From NCBI RefSeq assembly GCF_000620505.1, contig NZ_JIBC01000006.1:372001-436000 (forward strand): a DNA stretch of 64,000 nt, given 5' to 3'. Made by a program: the position numbers and the translations under genes. The notes under the pieces are model-generated. The model saw nothing but the letters and a program-made list of their open reading frames with translations. It was not told the origin of the DNA and made no database searches. Position 1 is the stretch's first letter. Each line of letters starts with the position of its first letter. This document shows positions 18,947 to 28,217 of the stretch, in pieces. This stretch comes from Sulfitobacter sp. 20_GPM-1509m (lineage in GTDB: Bacteria; Pseudomonadota; Alphaproteobacteria; Rhodobacterales; Rhodobacteraceae).

Positions 18947-20401
18947 CATCTCGAACCCTTTTTCCAGCATGTCCGACGGTTTCACTGGATATTCGCCAGA
19001 GAAGCAGGCGTCGCAATACTGCGGGCAGCTTTTGTTGCGGCCTTCGGCCTCGCCCACGGCGCGGTAGAGACCGTCCAGAGAGATGAACTTGAGCGAATCA
19101 ACGCCCAGATGTTCGCGCATCTCGTCCTCGGACATGGTTGCTGCCAGCAGCTTTTCGCGCTGGGGCGTGTCGACGCCGTAGAAACAGGGCCAGGCCGTGG
19201 GGGGCGAGGCGATGCGGAAGTGCACTTCGGCGGCACCGGCGTCCAGGATCATTTCCTTGATCTTGCGGCTGGTGGTGCCACGGACCACGGAATCGTCCAC
19301 CAGAATGACACGTTTGCCTTTGATCAGCGCGCGGTTCACGTTCAGTTTCAGACGCACACCCATGTTGCGGATCTGCTCGGTCGGTTCGATGAACGTGCGG
19401 CCCATGTATTGGTTGCGGATGATGCCCATCGCATAGGGAATACCCGATTGCAGGCTGAAGCCGATGGCGGCCGGGGTGCCGCTGTCGGGGACCGGACAGA
19501 CCAGATCGGCCTCAACCGGCGATTCCTTGGCCAGCTCGCGGCCGATGTTTTCGCGGGTCTCGTACACGCTGCGCCCGCCCAGAATGCTGTCGGGGCGCGA
19601 GAAATAGACGTGCTCAAAGATACAGAAACGCGGCGCGACACGGCGGAAGGGGAAATGGCTTTCGACGCCCTTGTCGGTGATCACCACCATTTCGCCCGGT
19701 TCGATTTCGCGGACGAATTCGGCACCGATGATGTCCAGCGCGCAGGTTTCCGAGCTGAGCGCCCAGCCGTCGCCGACGCGGCCCAGCACCAGCGGACGCA
19801 CGCCCAAGGGGTCGCGCACACCGATCAGTTTGGTGCGGGTCATGGCAACGATGGAAAACGCGCCCTCGACGCGGCGCAGGGCGTCTTCCATCCGTTCGGG
19901 GATGTTGCGCTGCAGGCTGCGCGCCATCAGGTGGATGATGCATTCGCTGTCGGATGACGATTGAAAGATCGAGCCGCGCTCGATCAGTTCGCGGCGCAGG
20001 GCGTTGGCGTTGGTGATGTTGCCGTTGTGGGCAATCGCGGCCCCGCCCATGGCAAACTCGCCAAAGAAGGGCTGCACGTCGCGGATCGCGGTCTGGCCCT
20101 TGTTGCCCGAAGTGGAATAGCGCACGTGCCCGATGGCCAGCGGCCCGGGCAGGGTTTCCATCACTTTCTGGCTGGTGAAGTTGTCGCGGACATAGCCAAA
20201 GCGGCGGGCGGATTGAAAGCCAAGTTCGGCGTCATGGCTGACGATGCCCCCGGCTTCTTGTCCCCGGTGTTGCAAGGCGTGCAGGCCGAGGGCCACGAAG
20301 TTCGCGGCATCCTGGGTGCCGATCACACCAAAAATCCCGCACTCTTCTTTCAGCTTGTCGTCATCAAAGGGATGTGCGGGCGGCATCATGGGTTCAGTCA
20401 C
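18932..20401 (-). CDS. purF: amidophosphoribosyltransferase
   Basis: The first committed enzyme of purine synthesis; it makes 5-phosphoribosylamine from PRPP and glutamine. The N-terminal glutamine amidotransferase (class II) domain begins at the nucleophile Cys in KEECGIFG, so a short propeptide of about 20 residues must be cleaved. The PRPP-binding motif VILVDDSVVRGTT is present. The start is uncertain: GTG 20401 has GGAG ten bases upstream, and ATG 20389 is the alternative. It lies downstream of cvpA, the usual order, and ends in a terminator. Confidence 0.95.
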   Translation of the reverse strand: MTEPMMPPAHPFDDDKLKEECGIFGVIGTQDAANFVALGLHALQHRGQEAGGIVSHDAELGFQSARRFGYVRDNFTSQKVMETLPGPLAIGHVRYSTSGNKGQTAIRDVQPFFGEFAMGGAAIAHNGNITNANALRRELIERGSIFQSSSDSECIIHLMARSLQRNIPERMEDALRRVEGAFSIVAMTRTKLIGVRDPLGVRPLVLGRVGDGWALSSETCALDIIGAEFVREIEPGEMVVITDKGVESHFPFRRVAPRFCIFEHVYFSRPDSILGGRSVYETRENIGRELAKESPVEADLVCPVPDSGTPAAIGFSLQSGIPYAMGIIRNQYMGRTFIEPTEQIRNMGVRLKLNVNRALIKGKRVILVDDSVVRGTTSRKIKEMILDAGAAEVHFRIASPPTAWPCFYGVDTPQREKLLAATMSEDEMREHLGVDSLKFISLDGLYRAVGEAEGRNKSCPQYCDACFSGEYPVKPSDMLEKGFEMKAAE

Positions 20402-20626
20402 GGGCGGATGGCTCCGAATCTGGGGTTGGACAGGGGTCTGATACTGGGGCGATGGCGTGGTGTCACGCCCTTGGCCCGAAATAGTTATGAGATTGTGAAC
20501 GTGTGGGTGAATTGTGCCAAATAAGCCCGTTTCCGGCGACACAATGCGATGCGTGTAGGCCACATCTAGGCGCGCGGGCCCGCCCGTACAACCCCAAAGG
20601 GGACGGGGCGGGGCGCGCGGGGTGCA

Positions 20627-21181
20627 TTATTGTTCGCAGGTGCCGACCAGACCTTCGTATTGGCGGGTGATCCAGCCAAGCGCCTGTTCGGGTTTGCGGT
20701 CCTGAATGTCATCGGTAAAGCGGCCGAATACGGCGGCCGAGCGGCTTTCGTCGACGATGGTGAATTCCTGTCCGGTGATCACGGTGTCGTAGACAAAAAA
20801 GGCGACAATCACCAACAGGATGCCGCGCGCCACGCCGAAGAGAAAACCAAGCCCCTGATCCACACCTCCCAGCGCCGAGCGCTGCACCAGCGAGGAAAAC
20901 AGCGGGGTGAACAGCGACACGACAATCAGCGCCACGGCAAAGACCAGCGCAAAGGCCCCGATCACGCTGAGTTCGCAGCTGTCGGCCAGGAATTCGCCCA
21001 CGACGGGGATTTCGCGCACCAGCGGCTCGACCTGCGGTGCAAAGAGGAATGCAAGGATGGCCGCCGCGACCCAGCCTGCGATGGCCATGATCTCGCGTAC
21101 GATGCCGCGCCCGTAAGCCAGCAGGGCCGACAGGATGATGACGACGGCCACCACGCCATCAATGATTGTGAAACCGTCCAT
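20627..21181 (-). CDS. cvpA: CvpA family membrane protein
   Basis: A 184-residue inner-membrane protein with four hydrophobic segments (for example VVAVVIILSALLAYG near the start). CvpA was named for colicin V production and commonly precedes purF, as here. The start at ATG 21181 is preferred over the adjacent ATG 21184 because of the spacing to AGGA. It lies 21 bases downstream of radA. Its exact role is unclear; it is often linked to envelope stress resistance. Confidence 0.9.
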   Translation of the reverse strand: MDGFTIIDGVVAVVIILSALLAYGRGIVREIMAIAGWVAAAILAFLFAPQVEPLVREIPVVGEFLADSCELSVIGAFALVFAVALIVVSLFTPLFSSLVQRSALGGVDQGLGFLFGVARGILLVIVAFFVYDTVITGQEFTIVDESRSAAVFGRFTDDIQDRKPEQALGWITRQYEGLVGTCEQ

Positions 21182-21205
21182 CATCCGTTCCTTGTCTGTG
21201 CGGCG

Positions 21206-22567
21206 TTAACCTGCGCCAAATACTTCACCCACGAAACTGGTCAGGTCGTGCATCTGTTGCACCTTGATTCCGGACGTTTCGATGGCCTTGCCGCCGGCAG
21301 CGGCAAGTGCGGTGGTAAAACCAAGTTTTTGCGCCTCTTTCAACCTGTTTTCCGTTTGCGGGGCCGGACGCAGCGCGCCGGACAGGCTGATTTCGCCAAA
21401 AACAACCGCCCCTTCGGGCAGGGCGGCGTCTTCCCGCGCACTCAAAAGTGCGGCGGCCACGGCCAGATCGGCGGCGGGTTCGGAAATTTTCATGCCGCCT
21501 GCGACGTTCAGGTAGACATCGAGCCCGGCAAAGGGGATGCCGCAGCGTGCCTCGAGCACCGCGAGGATCATCGCCAGCCTGCCGCCGTCCCAGCCCACGA
21601 CCGTGCGGCGCGGTTGGCTGTGTGGCGAGGGGGCCACGAGGGCCTGCAATTCGACCAGCACAGGGCGGGTGCCTTCGATGCCCGCGAAAACCACCGATCC
21701 GGCGCTGGGTTTGCCGCGCTCGGACAGGAATAGCGCCGAGGGGTTGGTGACCTGTTCCAGCCCGCGCCCGGTCATCTCGAACACACCGATTTCATCCGCT
21801 GGACCAAATCGGTTCTTGACCGCGCGCAGGATGCGGAACTGGTGGCCGCGCTCGCCTTCGAAATAGAGCACCGTGTCGACCATATGTTCGACCACGCGGG
21901 GGCCTGCGATCTGGCCGTCCTTGGTGACGTGCCCGACAAGGATCACCGACACGCCCTTGCGTTTTGCAAAGGTGGTCAGCTCGTGCGCCGCCGAGCGCAC
22001 CTGACTGACGGACCCCGGCGCGCTGTCGACCGTGTCGGACCACATGGTCTGGATCGAATCGATGATCGCGAGGCCGGGGCGTTCGGCCTCGAGCGTGGTC
22101 AGGATGTTGCGCAGGTTGGTTTCGGACGCCAGTTGCACGGGGGCATCGGACAAGCCCAGACGTTTGGCGCGCATCCGCACCTGTGCTGTGGCTTCTTCGC
22201 CGCTGACATAGATGGTTTTGACCCCTGCGCGGGCAAACTCCGCTGCCGCCTGCAGCAACAGGGTCGATTTGCCGATGCCCGGATCGCCCCCCACCAGCAG
22301 CGCCGAGGCGGGGACAAGCCCGCCGCCCAGCACGCGGTCCAGCTCGTCGATGCCCGAATGGGTGCGGGGCGGCGGCGATTCCTCGGTTTGCAGGTCGGTC
22401 AGCGTGATGGCCGCGCCGCGATTGGCCCCAAGGGACTTTTTGCCGCCCGCGGACAGGCCCGCATCCTCGACAATGGTGTTCCAGTCGCCGCAGGCGTCGC
22501 AGCGCCCGGACCATTTGGTATGTGTGGCACCACAAGCGGTGCAGGTGAAAGAGGGTGATTTGGCCAT
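21206..22567 (-). CDS. radA: DNA repair protein RadA
   Basis: A 453-residue RecA-like branch-migration ATPase. It has the N-terminal zinc finger with four Cys (9, 12, 23, 26), Walker A GGDPGIGKST (93-102), the RadA-specific KNRFG motif (251-255) and a C-terminal Lon-like domain (VYLNVAGGMKISEPAADLAVAAAL). It processes recombination intermediates. ATG 22567 is chosen because it directly precedes the zinc finger; the longer open frame upstream runs into the GC-rich element at 22641. Confidence 0.95.
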   Translation of the reverse strand: MAKSPSFTCTACGATHTKWSGRCDACGDWNTIVEDAGLSAGGKKSLGANRGAAITLTDLQTEESPPPRTHSGIDELDRVLGGGLVPASALLVGGDPGIGKSTLLLQAAAEFARAGVKTIYVSGEEATAQVRMRAKRLGLSDAPVQLASETNLRNILTTLEAERPGLAIIDSIQTMWSDTVDSAPGSVSQVRSAAHELTTFAKRKGVSVILVGHVTKDGQIAGPRVVEHMVDTVLYFEGERGHQFRILRAVKNRFGPADEIGVFEMTGRGLEQVTNPSALFLSERGKPSAGSVVFAGIEGTRPVLVELQALVAPSPHSQPRRTVVGWDGGRLAMILAVLEARCGIPFAGLDVYLNVAGGMKISEPAADLAVAAALLSAREDAALPEGAVVFGEISLSGALRPAPQTENRLKEAQKLGFTTALAAAGGKAIETSGIKVQQMHDLTSFVGEVFGAG

Positions 22568-22640
22568 GTCACCGATGTGCCTGACGCGGGCGGGGGCGTC
22601 AAAAGGTAAATGCGGGGCAAGGCGATTTGCGACCGGGTTA

Positions 22641-22697
22641 TGGGGCTCTGCCCCCGACGCTGCGCGTCTCCACCGGAGTTTATCTGGCAAGATGAAG
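22641..22697 (+). repeat. GC-rich palindromic intergenic element, copy 3
   Basis: It lies between radA and the membrane-protein gene upstream of it, both on the minus strand. It contains GGGGCTCTGCCCCC, GACGCTGCGCGTC and the tail CCGGAGTTTATCTGG then CAAGATGAAG, as in copy 1, in plus orientation. Confidence 0.68.
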
Positions 22698-22707
22698 CCG
22701 GGAGCGG

Positions 22708-23472
22708 CTATTCCGCGGCTTTGGGCATCATTCTGGTGACCGTATTGTCCGTGGCGACAATCGTCTCAAGACCCAGTTCGGGCAGCACCTCGCGCATTTC
22801 GGCGCGCAGGCGGTCCAGTTGGGCGGCGGCGACGGCCTCTTCCAGCTCGATGTTGGTCAGCCAGTGCCGGAATTCCGCGCTGACGGATTTGGCGTGGTCC
22901 AGTCGGTTGTTGAACTGCTCGACCTCGTACTGTCGCTGCTCCAGGAAACTGCGGGCGCGGTTGACACGCTCGTCCGAGTAAACCTCGGCCAGTTCCTTGG
23001 AAATATGGGACATTTGCGCGGCCACTTCCAGCAGCGCAGGCTCAAGCGAGCTGAGGTCGGGATGGTCGCGCAGATAGGCCAGCCGTTCGCGGACCGAGTC
23101 GAATTCGGTGGAAAACCGGAAGGCGTCGCCGCGATCCGCCGCGTGGACCGCACCATAGGCGCGGGCAATGTCGGTCATGTTGATCGAAAAATCGCGGTGC
23201 GCGGTCTCAAGCTGCATGGTGCGCCGGGCGCTGGGAAGGAAAAAACACAGGCAGAGGGCAAAGACGGTCAGCGCGATCTGGGCGTACATGCCGGCCTCGG
23301 GCACGGGGGTGCCGTTCCAGGTCAGGGGCAGGTCGACCCATGGCCACCGACCGCTTGCAGCCATGAGGGTCGCACCCAACAATCCCAAGGCGGCGACCGC
23401 GAAAAAGGCCAGTGCAGCCCATTGCATGAGGAACCGGATCAGAAAGGCGAACGCGCGCAAAGAGTTTGTCAA
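22708..23472 (-). CDS. hypothetical membrane protein with cytoplasmic coiled-coil tail
   Basis: A 254-residue protein that I do not recognise. Two hydrophobic segments (about residues 8-38 and 62-80) anchor it in the membrane. Residues 90-235 are helical and charged, with heptad-like stretches (FLEQRQYEVEQFNNRLDHAK), suggesting a coiled coil. It lies upstream of radA on the same strand, separated by a GC-rich element. Similar proteins in Rhodobacterales are sometimes labelled DNA repair proteins, probably only because of this neighbour. Confidence 0.7.
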   Translation of the reverse strand: MTNSLRAFAFLIRFLMQWAALAFFAVAALGLLGATLMAASGRWPWVDLPLTWNGTPVPEAGMYAQIALTVFALCLCFFLPSARRTMQLETAHRDFSINMTDIARAYGAVHAADRGDAFRFSTEFDSVRERLAYLRDHPDLSSLEPALLEVAAQMSHISKELAEVYSDERVNRARSFLEQRQYEVEQFNNRLDHAKSVSAEFRHWLTNIELEEAVAAAQLDRLRAEMREVLPELGLETIVATDNTVTRMMPKAAE

Positions 23473-23602
23473 ATGTCTTCCCCCCAGAAAACCATCCTAT
23501 CGGCAAGTATACGCCGATAGAGGGGTAACCGCTAAGCGGAAACTTTGTTCCCGATCTTTGTCCTCTGGTTTCAAGGGGATGGTATTGTGGCAATAATGTG
23601 TC

Positions 23603-24118
23603 TCAGGTTTCCGAATCGGAAACAGTTGTGCGCGTATCGCGCTTTTGTTCGGTGCGCAGTCCGATCCACATCGAGGCGAGGATGCAGGCCGTCAACAGAT
23701 ACAGCCCCCATGCCACCTCGATCCGGCCCACACCGATGCCCTTGGTCAGGGTGATATACAGCGCGATCAGGAAAATATCCGCCATCGCCAGTTTGCCCAG
23801 CACCCGCAACGCAGGCAGACAGCGCGGGCTGAGCAGGTCCCAATGCAGCAACGCCAGACCGATGGTCTTGAGATAGGGGGCAAACAACGCAAAGACCGTG
23901 ACCACCAGCGCCAGAAACACATCCGACGCCCACAGCGATTGCAACCCGGTCATCACGCTGATTTCCGACAGGCCGAACAGCGGCAACAGCCCCGCCCGCA
24001 TCAGCGGCGCGCACCACGCGACGGGATAGGCAACCAGCAGGGCAAGGTTCAGGTAACGCAGCATGGGGGCACTTGGGGGCAGGGTGCGGTTCAAGTCAAG
24101 CTGTGGTGTGACGCTCAA
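23603..24118 (-). CDS. paraquat-inducible protein A (PqiA) domain protein
   Basis: A 171-residue polytopic membrane protein with about four hydrophobic segments and the PqiA-like blocks LALLVAYPVAWCAPLM, LFGLSEISVMTGLQSLW and LGKLAMADIFLIALYI. PqiA proteins work with MCE-domain proteins in lipid transport between membranes. The start TTG at 24118 overlaps the upstream stop (TTGA), which supports this unusual codon. It is the last gene of the alr-mlaE-mlaF-like operon. It is shorter than E. coli PqiA and has one domain rather than two. Confidence 0.82.
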   Translation of the reverse strand: MSVTPQLDLNRTLPPSAPMLRYLNLALLVAYPVAWCAPLMRAGLLPLFGLSEISVMTGLQSLWASDVFLALVVTVFALFAPYLKTIGLALLHWDLLSPRCLPALRVLGKLAMADIFLIALYITLTKGIGVGRIEVAWGLYLLTACILASMWIGLRTEQKRDTRTTVSDSET

Positions 24119-24369
24119 AACCAGACCGTCACCGGCCAGTCAAAGCCCAGCAGGCCGGAGAGGGAAACCAGCACTTTCTCCAGCGGCGGGTCCTGGTCCA
24201 GACCGAAGGCCACCATGCAAAGAAGCGCAACCTTTGTCCCGAGCGATGCGAGGGTCAGGCGCAGCGGCCAGATCAGATCGGGCCGCAGCCGCGTGATCCC
24301 GGCGAACAGGCCGACAGCGATCAGCAAAAGCGTCAGAGCCAGCAAGGCGTTGTCTGAAAACGGCGTCAT
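24115..24369 (-). CDS. small membrane protein
   Basis: An 84-residue protein with at least two hydrophobic helices (LLALTLLLIAVGLFAGI and TKVALLCMVAFGL). No family recognised. It lies 15 bases after another tiny membrane protein and overlaps the PqiA-like gene by 4 bases, so it is probably made with the lipid-transport genes and could be an accessory subunit. The coupling supports it as a real gene. Confidence 0.75.
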   Translation of the reverse strand: MTPFSDNALLALTLLLIAVGLFAGITRLRPDLIWPLRLTLASLGTKVALLCMVAFGLDQDPPLEKVLVSLSGLLGFDWPVTVWF

Positions 24370-24384
24370 CGCCCGCAGATTATA

Positions 24385-24624
24385 TTAAAACGGCAGCAGG
24401 TCCAGAACGCGGTTATAGATCGGAACCAACAGGTTCAGCCCGTAAAAGTCCAACTGCATCAGCAGGACAAAGCAGGCAAAGATCGTGCTGACAAGAAGGG
24501 TGCCGTACCAGTGGTCGGGCCAGTGCGCCAGGTTAAGCTTGGCCTGAAGCCGGTAAACCGACACCATCACAAAGCCGCCCGTGCCAAGACAGAAAACGAA
24601 ATTTAGGACGAGGTCGAGGCTCAT
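24385..24624 (-). CDS. small membrane protein
   Basis: A 79-residue protein with two hydrophobic segments (LVLNFVFCLGTGGFVMVSVY and YGTLLVSTIFACFVLLMQL). No family recognised. It starts 3 bases after the MlaF-like stop, so it is part of the same operon. It is topologically similar to the next protein, but I see no clear sequence identity between the two. Confidence 0.75.
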   Translation of the reverse strand: MSLDLVLNFVFCLGTGGFVMVSVYRLQAKLNLAHWPDHWYGTLLVSTIFACFVLLMQLDFYGLNLLVPIYNRVLDLLPF

Positions 24625-24627
24625 CCT

Positions 24628-25374
24628 CTAGCGCACCGCGGCGATGGGCCCCGTCGCACGACCGTGGATGAACTGATCGACATAGGGGTCGCCAGCGGCA
24701 TCCATTTCGGCCACCGGACCGGTCCATTTGATCACACCCTCGTGCAGCATGGCCACGTTGTCGGCGATGGCGCGCACCGACGACATGTCGTGGGTGATGG
24801 TCACGGCGGTCGCGCCCATCTCCGTCACGATCTCGCGGATCAGGTCGTTGATGACGCCCGCCATGATCGGATCAAGGCCGGTGGTCGGTTCGTCGAAAAA
24901 GATGATCTCGGGGTCGGCGGCGATGGCGCGGGCCAGGCCTACGCGTTTCTGCATACCACCCGACAGCTCGGCCGGCAGACGGTCGGCCACGTCCTCGGTC
25001 AAGCCCACACGGCGCAGTTTCTCGATGGCAATCGCGCGGGCCTCGTCGCGGGGGCGTTTCAGCGATCCGCGCAGCAGCCGGAAGGCGACGTTTTGCCAGA
25101 CCGGCAGGCTGTCGAACAGGGCCGCACCCTGGAACAACATCCCAAAACGCGCCAGAAACGCGTCACGGTCGGTGCGGGTGATGTCGGTGCCGTCCACGGT
25201 GATGCTGCCCTGTTCGGGCGTGACAAGGCCAAGTACCGCCTTGATCGTGATGGATTTCCCGGTGCCAGAGCCACCAATGATCACCATCGACGTGCCCTTG
25301 GGCACATGCAGGTTCACACCGCGCAGGACGTGGTTGCTGCCAAAGGATTTGTGGACATTCTCAAGCGTGATCAT
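24628..25374 (-). CDS. MlaF-like ABC transporter ATP-binding protein
   Basis: A 248-residue ATPase of the MlaF/Ttg2A group, which powers phospholipid transport between inner and outer membranes. Walker A is GGSGTGKS (34-41), the signature LSGGMQKRV (137-145, with the MQKR form typical of this group) and Walker B IIFFDEP (157-163). It overlaps the MlaE-like permease by 4 bases. No MlaD, MlaB or MlaC gene is adjacent, and the partner MCE protein must lie elsewhere. Confidence 0.9.
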   Translation of the reverse strand: MITLENVHKSFGSNHVLRGVNLHVPKGTSMVIIGGSGTGKSITIKAVLGLVTPEQGSITVDGTDITRTDRDAFLARFGMLFQGAALFDSLPVWQNVAFRLLRGSLKRPRDEARAIAIEKLRRVGLTEDVADRLPAELSGGMQKRVGLARAIAADPEIIFFDEPTTGLDPIMAGVINDLIREIVTEMGATAVTITHDMSSVRAIADNVAMLHEGVIKWTGPVAEMDAAGDPYVDQFIHGRATGPIAAVR

Positions 25375-26144
25375 AGCGAGAAAAACACCCCCGTCAGCAC
25401 GAAGTTGGCGGCCAGGATCAGGATCGCGGCGGCCTCGACGCTGCCCTTGGTCGCGCGGCCCACACCTTGGGCGCCACGGCCCGAGTTCATGCCGAAATAG
25501 CAGCCCATCAGGGCCGCGATAAAGCCGAACACGCCGCCCTTGGCCAGTGACGAGACGATGTCGCGCAACTCAAGGAAGTTCACCGTGTTTTTCAGATAGG
25601 CCGCCGGATTGAACCCCAGCGTGCCCGTGGCCACGGCCCAGCCGCCCGCGATGCCGATCACGTCGCCTACGGCCACCAGCAGCGGCACCACAAGGGTCGC
25701 GGCCAGCACGCGCGGCACGGTCAGGTATTTCATCGGATGGGTCGAAAGCGTCACCAGCGCGTCAATCTGCTCGGTCACTTTCATCGTCGCAATCTCGGCG
25801 GCAATCGACGATGTGACGCGCGCGGCGATCATCAGGCCGACCAGCACGGGGCCCAATTCGCGCACCATGCCGATGGCGACGATCTGTGGCACCACCGCCT
25901 CGGCGTTGAACCGTGCGCCACCTGCGTAAATCTGCAAGGCCAGCGCGCCGCCGGTGAAAATCGCGGTCAGGCCAACCACAGGCAGCGACAGCCAACCGAT
26001 GTTCAACAGCGCAATCGCAAACTCACGAAAATAGAAGGGCGGACGCAGCAGGTGGCTGAGCGTCTGCAGCGCATAGAGCGTCACGCGCCCGACAGCAGCC
26101 AGCAGGCCAAGGACCGTGGCCCCGATGGCGGCCAGAAACCTCAC
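25371..26144 (-). CDS. MlaE-like ABC transporter permease
   Basis: A 257-residue MlaE/YrbE-type permease with five or six membrane helices and the family block VREGLGPVL-like sequence ([21 protein letters not shown]) followed by [16 protein letters not shown]. It forms the membrane part of a lipid transporter with the next gene. Its start overlaps the alr stop by 4 bases, which couples cell-wall precursor synthesis and lipid transport genes. Confidence 0.92.
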   Translation of the reverse strand: MRFLAAIGATVLGLLAAVGRVTLYALQTLSHLLRPPFYFREFAIALLNIGWLSLPVVGLTAIFTGGALALQIYAGGARFNAEAVVPQIVAIGMVRELGPVLVGLMIAARVTSSIAAEIATMKVTEQIDALVTLSTHPMKYLTVPRVLAATLVVPLLVAVGDVIGIAGGWAVATGTLGFNPAAYLKNTVNFLELRDIVSSLAKGGVFGFIAALMGCYFGMNSGRGAQGVGRATKGSVEAAAILILAANFVLTGVFFSL

Positions 26145-27181
26145 TCGGTGTACCGGCGGGCGTAACGGTGGCCCAGTGAGGTCAGGACTTCATACCCGAT
26201 GGTGTCTGCCGCAGCGGCCAGAGCGTCCACGCCCTGATGTGGCCCAAGCAGTTGCAGGCTTGCCGGATCGTGGCCCAGATCGGTGACATCCACCGTGATC
26301 AGGTCCATCGACACGCGGCCCACGATGGGCAGTGCGGTGTCATCCGCGTAAACATGCGCGCCGATCCCGTTGCCCATGGCGCGGATCAGCCCGTCGGCAT
26401 AGCCCGCCGAAATCGTGGCAATGCGCGAGGGGCGCTGAGCGATCCACATATTGCCATAGCCCACGGAGTCGCCCGCCGCCACATCGCGCACCTGAATGAC
26501 AGGGGCGTCCAGCGTCACGACCGCCTCGGCCTCGGCAAAGGGCAGGCCGCCGAACAGGCCCACACCGGGCCGGCAGAGGTCAAAGTGATATGCCTCTCCC
26601 AGCAAGGTGCCGCCAGTCGCCGCCAGCGAACGGGGCGCGTCTATGCCGTCGGTCATTTCGCGGAACGTGTTCAACTGGCGGGCATTCATCTCGTGGTCAG
26701 GTTCGTCCGCACAGGCCAGATGCGACATGATCAGCGCCGGGCGTTGCGCCACGGCGATGTCGCGCAGGGCGGACCATTCCGACGCCTGCATTCCCAGCCG
26801 GTTCATACCGCTGTTCATCTGCAGGCCAAAGGGCGATCCCGGCAGCGCCTCGACATGGCGCAGCATCTGATCGACCGAGTTCAACAGCGGCGTCAGGCGA
26901 CCCTCGCGGATGGCACCCGTGTCGCCGTCCATGTGGCCGGAAAACACATAGATCACAGGACCTTGCCCCAAAGCGGCGCGCAGGGTCGCGCCCTCTTCGG
27001 CGGTGGCCACGAAAAAGCTGCGGCAGCCTGCGCGGGCCAGCACACGCGCCACGACGGGCGCGCCCAGCCCATAGCCGTTCGCCTTGACCACGGCGCCGGT
27101 TTCCACTTCCGTGCGCGCGTCCAGGGATTGCCAGTTTCGCGCGATTGCGCCGGTGTCGATTGTCAAAGTCGCTGATGTCAT
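26141..27181 (-). CDS. alr: alanine racemase
   Basis: A 346-residue PLP enzyme that converts L-alanine to D-alanine for peptidoglycan. The PLP lysine is Lys33 in [12 protein letters not shown], and the partner-subunit block [10 protein letters not shown] is present. I chose ATG 27181 because [17 protein letters not shown] is the normal start; upstream in-frame sequence is shadow. It opens the operon with the Mla-like ABC genes. The neighbour upstream would normally be dnaB; here an orphan gene intervenes. Confidence 0.95.
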   Translation of the reverse strand: MTSATLTIDTGAIARNWQSLDARTEVETGAVVKANGYGLGAPVVARVLARAGCRSFFVATAEEGATLRAALGQGPVIYVFSGHMDGDTGAIREGRLTPLLNSVDQMLRHVEALPGSPFGLQMNSGMNRLGMQASEWSALRDIAVAQRPALIMSHLACADEPDHEMNARQLNTFREMTDGIDAPRSLAATGGTLLGEAYHFDLCRPGVGLFGGLPFAEAEAVVTLDAPVIQVRDVAAGDSVGYGNMWIAQRPSRIATISAGYADGLIRAMGNGIGAHVYADDTALPIVGRVSMDLITVDVTDLGHDPASLQLLGPHQGVDALAAAADTIGYEVLTSLGHRYARRYTE

Positions 27182-27281
27182 GCGCGGCGTTGTGCCATGT
27201 TTGGGTCCGAGGTCAAGGTGTAACGTCGCCGCGCTGGTATGTGGGGGCGGAATAGGCGGTGAATTGAGCGGGGAAGGTCGC

Positions 27282-27306
27282 GACCTTGCCACAAAGGGCA
27301 GCGCCC
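27282..27306. repeat. fragment of type A intergenic repeat
   Basis: The 25 bases here match one end of repeat A3 (41081-41105: GACCTTGCCACAAAGGGCAG then CGCCC). It lies between alr and the orphan gene at 27402. The rest of the type A element is missing. Confidence 0.6.
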
Positions 27307-27401
27307 AAAGCGATCACCGCACAGCCGTCAATCGCATGACATTGACGTGACTTCAAACTCGGCTCAGTTTACCAGTGGCAGGCAACCGGAGGAAAACCAA
27401 A

Positions 27402-28163
27402 GTGAATCTTACACTTGCTTCGAGAGACAGTCTTTTCTTACGCAACCTGTTTTTCGCAAATTACCTACACCGATGGCAAACAGCTATATTCAAAGATCCC
27501 AGCAGCTTCTTCGAGGCTGGCGAAAGGGTCTACCTTGAAGATGACGATGATGAACCGACGATACTGTCGGAAGACCTAGCACATCAGTTGAACGAAGAGC
27601 GCGCCAGGGACAATGCGGCACTCTGTGATAATGTCGACGCTCTCCTGCCAAAGTTGGAGTTCTTTGGTGAAGTCATCGCCGAGTTTCCGGCAAGCGATCC
27701 CGACAATTTCGCGCGGGCTCTGGGTGAAAAGACAATGGCCCTTGTGACAGAGATGGGGTGGGACGAAATTTTCGTGATGCCACGGTGGATCGCTCCGTTT
27801 CTGGATCAGGAAAATGACTATCCCGCAGTAAAGGCGGCGACAGATCAGCTTGTGAACATGGGACTGACGACGGACTATTCCGGTGGCATCGTTTTGAATG
27901 CCCAAACGGCTGAAGCATTTTTCAGGAACATCTTCTGGATCGTAAGGTGCAACGCCTCTGCGCCCGATATTGTATTTGCGGGTGCGAATGCATCGGTTTT
28001 TGGTCTGCTGTGCAAATACGGAAACATTCATTTTGATTGCTGTGACGCGGAAGAGAAACAAAAGCTATTGAAGTCGATATCCAGTGCCGGACTCAATGCC
28101 GTACAAGACCGGACCTGCAAACCGGTCGGCGCAATAGAAGGGCGAAAGCTGGACTTGGGGTGA
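27402..28163 (+). CDS. orphan hypothetical protein, A+T-richer than its surroundings
   Basis: A 253-residue protein I do not recognise. The start is GTG 27402 with a strong GGAGG at 27388-27392. The protein is soluble, acidic in its N-terminal half (YLEDDDDEPTILSEDLAHQL), with no signal peptide or membrane helix. A central block reads GWDEIFVMPRWIAPFLDQEN. Codon use and base composition look more A+T-rich than the flanking genes. It faces dnaB convergently and splits alr from dnaB, so it is probably a recent insertion. No function can be assigned. Confidence 0.75.
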   Translation: MNLTLASRDSLFLRNLFFANYLHRWQTAIFKDPSSFFEAGERVYLEDDDDEPTILSEDLAHQLNEERARDNAALCDNVDALLPKLEFFGEVIAEFPASDPDNFARALGEKTMALVTEMGWDEIFVMPRWIAPFLDQENDYPAVKAATDQLVNMGLTTDYSGGIVLNAQTAEAFFRNIFWIVRCNASAPDIVFAGANASVFGLLCKYGNIHFDCCDAEEKQKLLKSISSAGLNAVQDRTCKPVGAIEGRKLDLG

Positions 28164-28217
28164 AGCCGCCAAACCCGTAGATTTGAACCGGCTTCGACCC
28201 AGCGTCCATCGCCCCCC

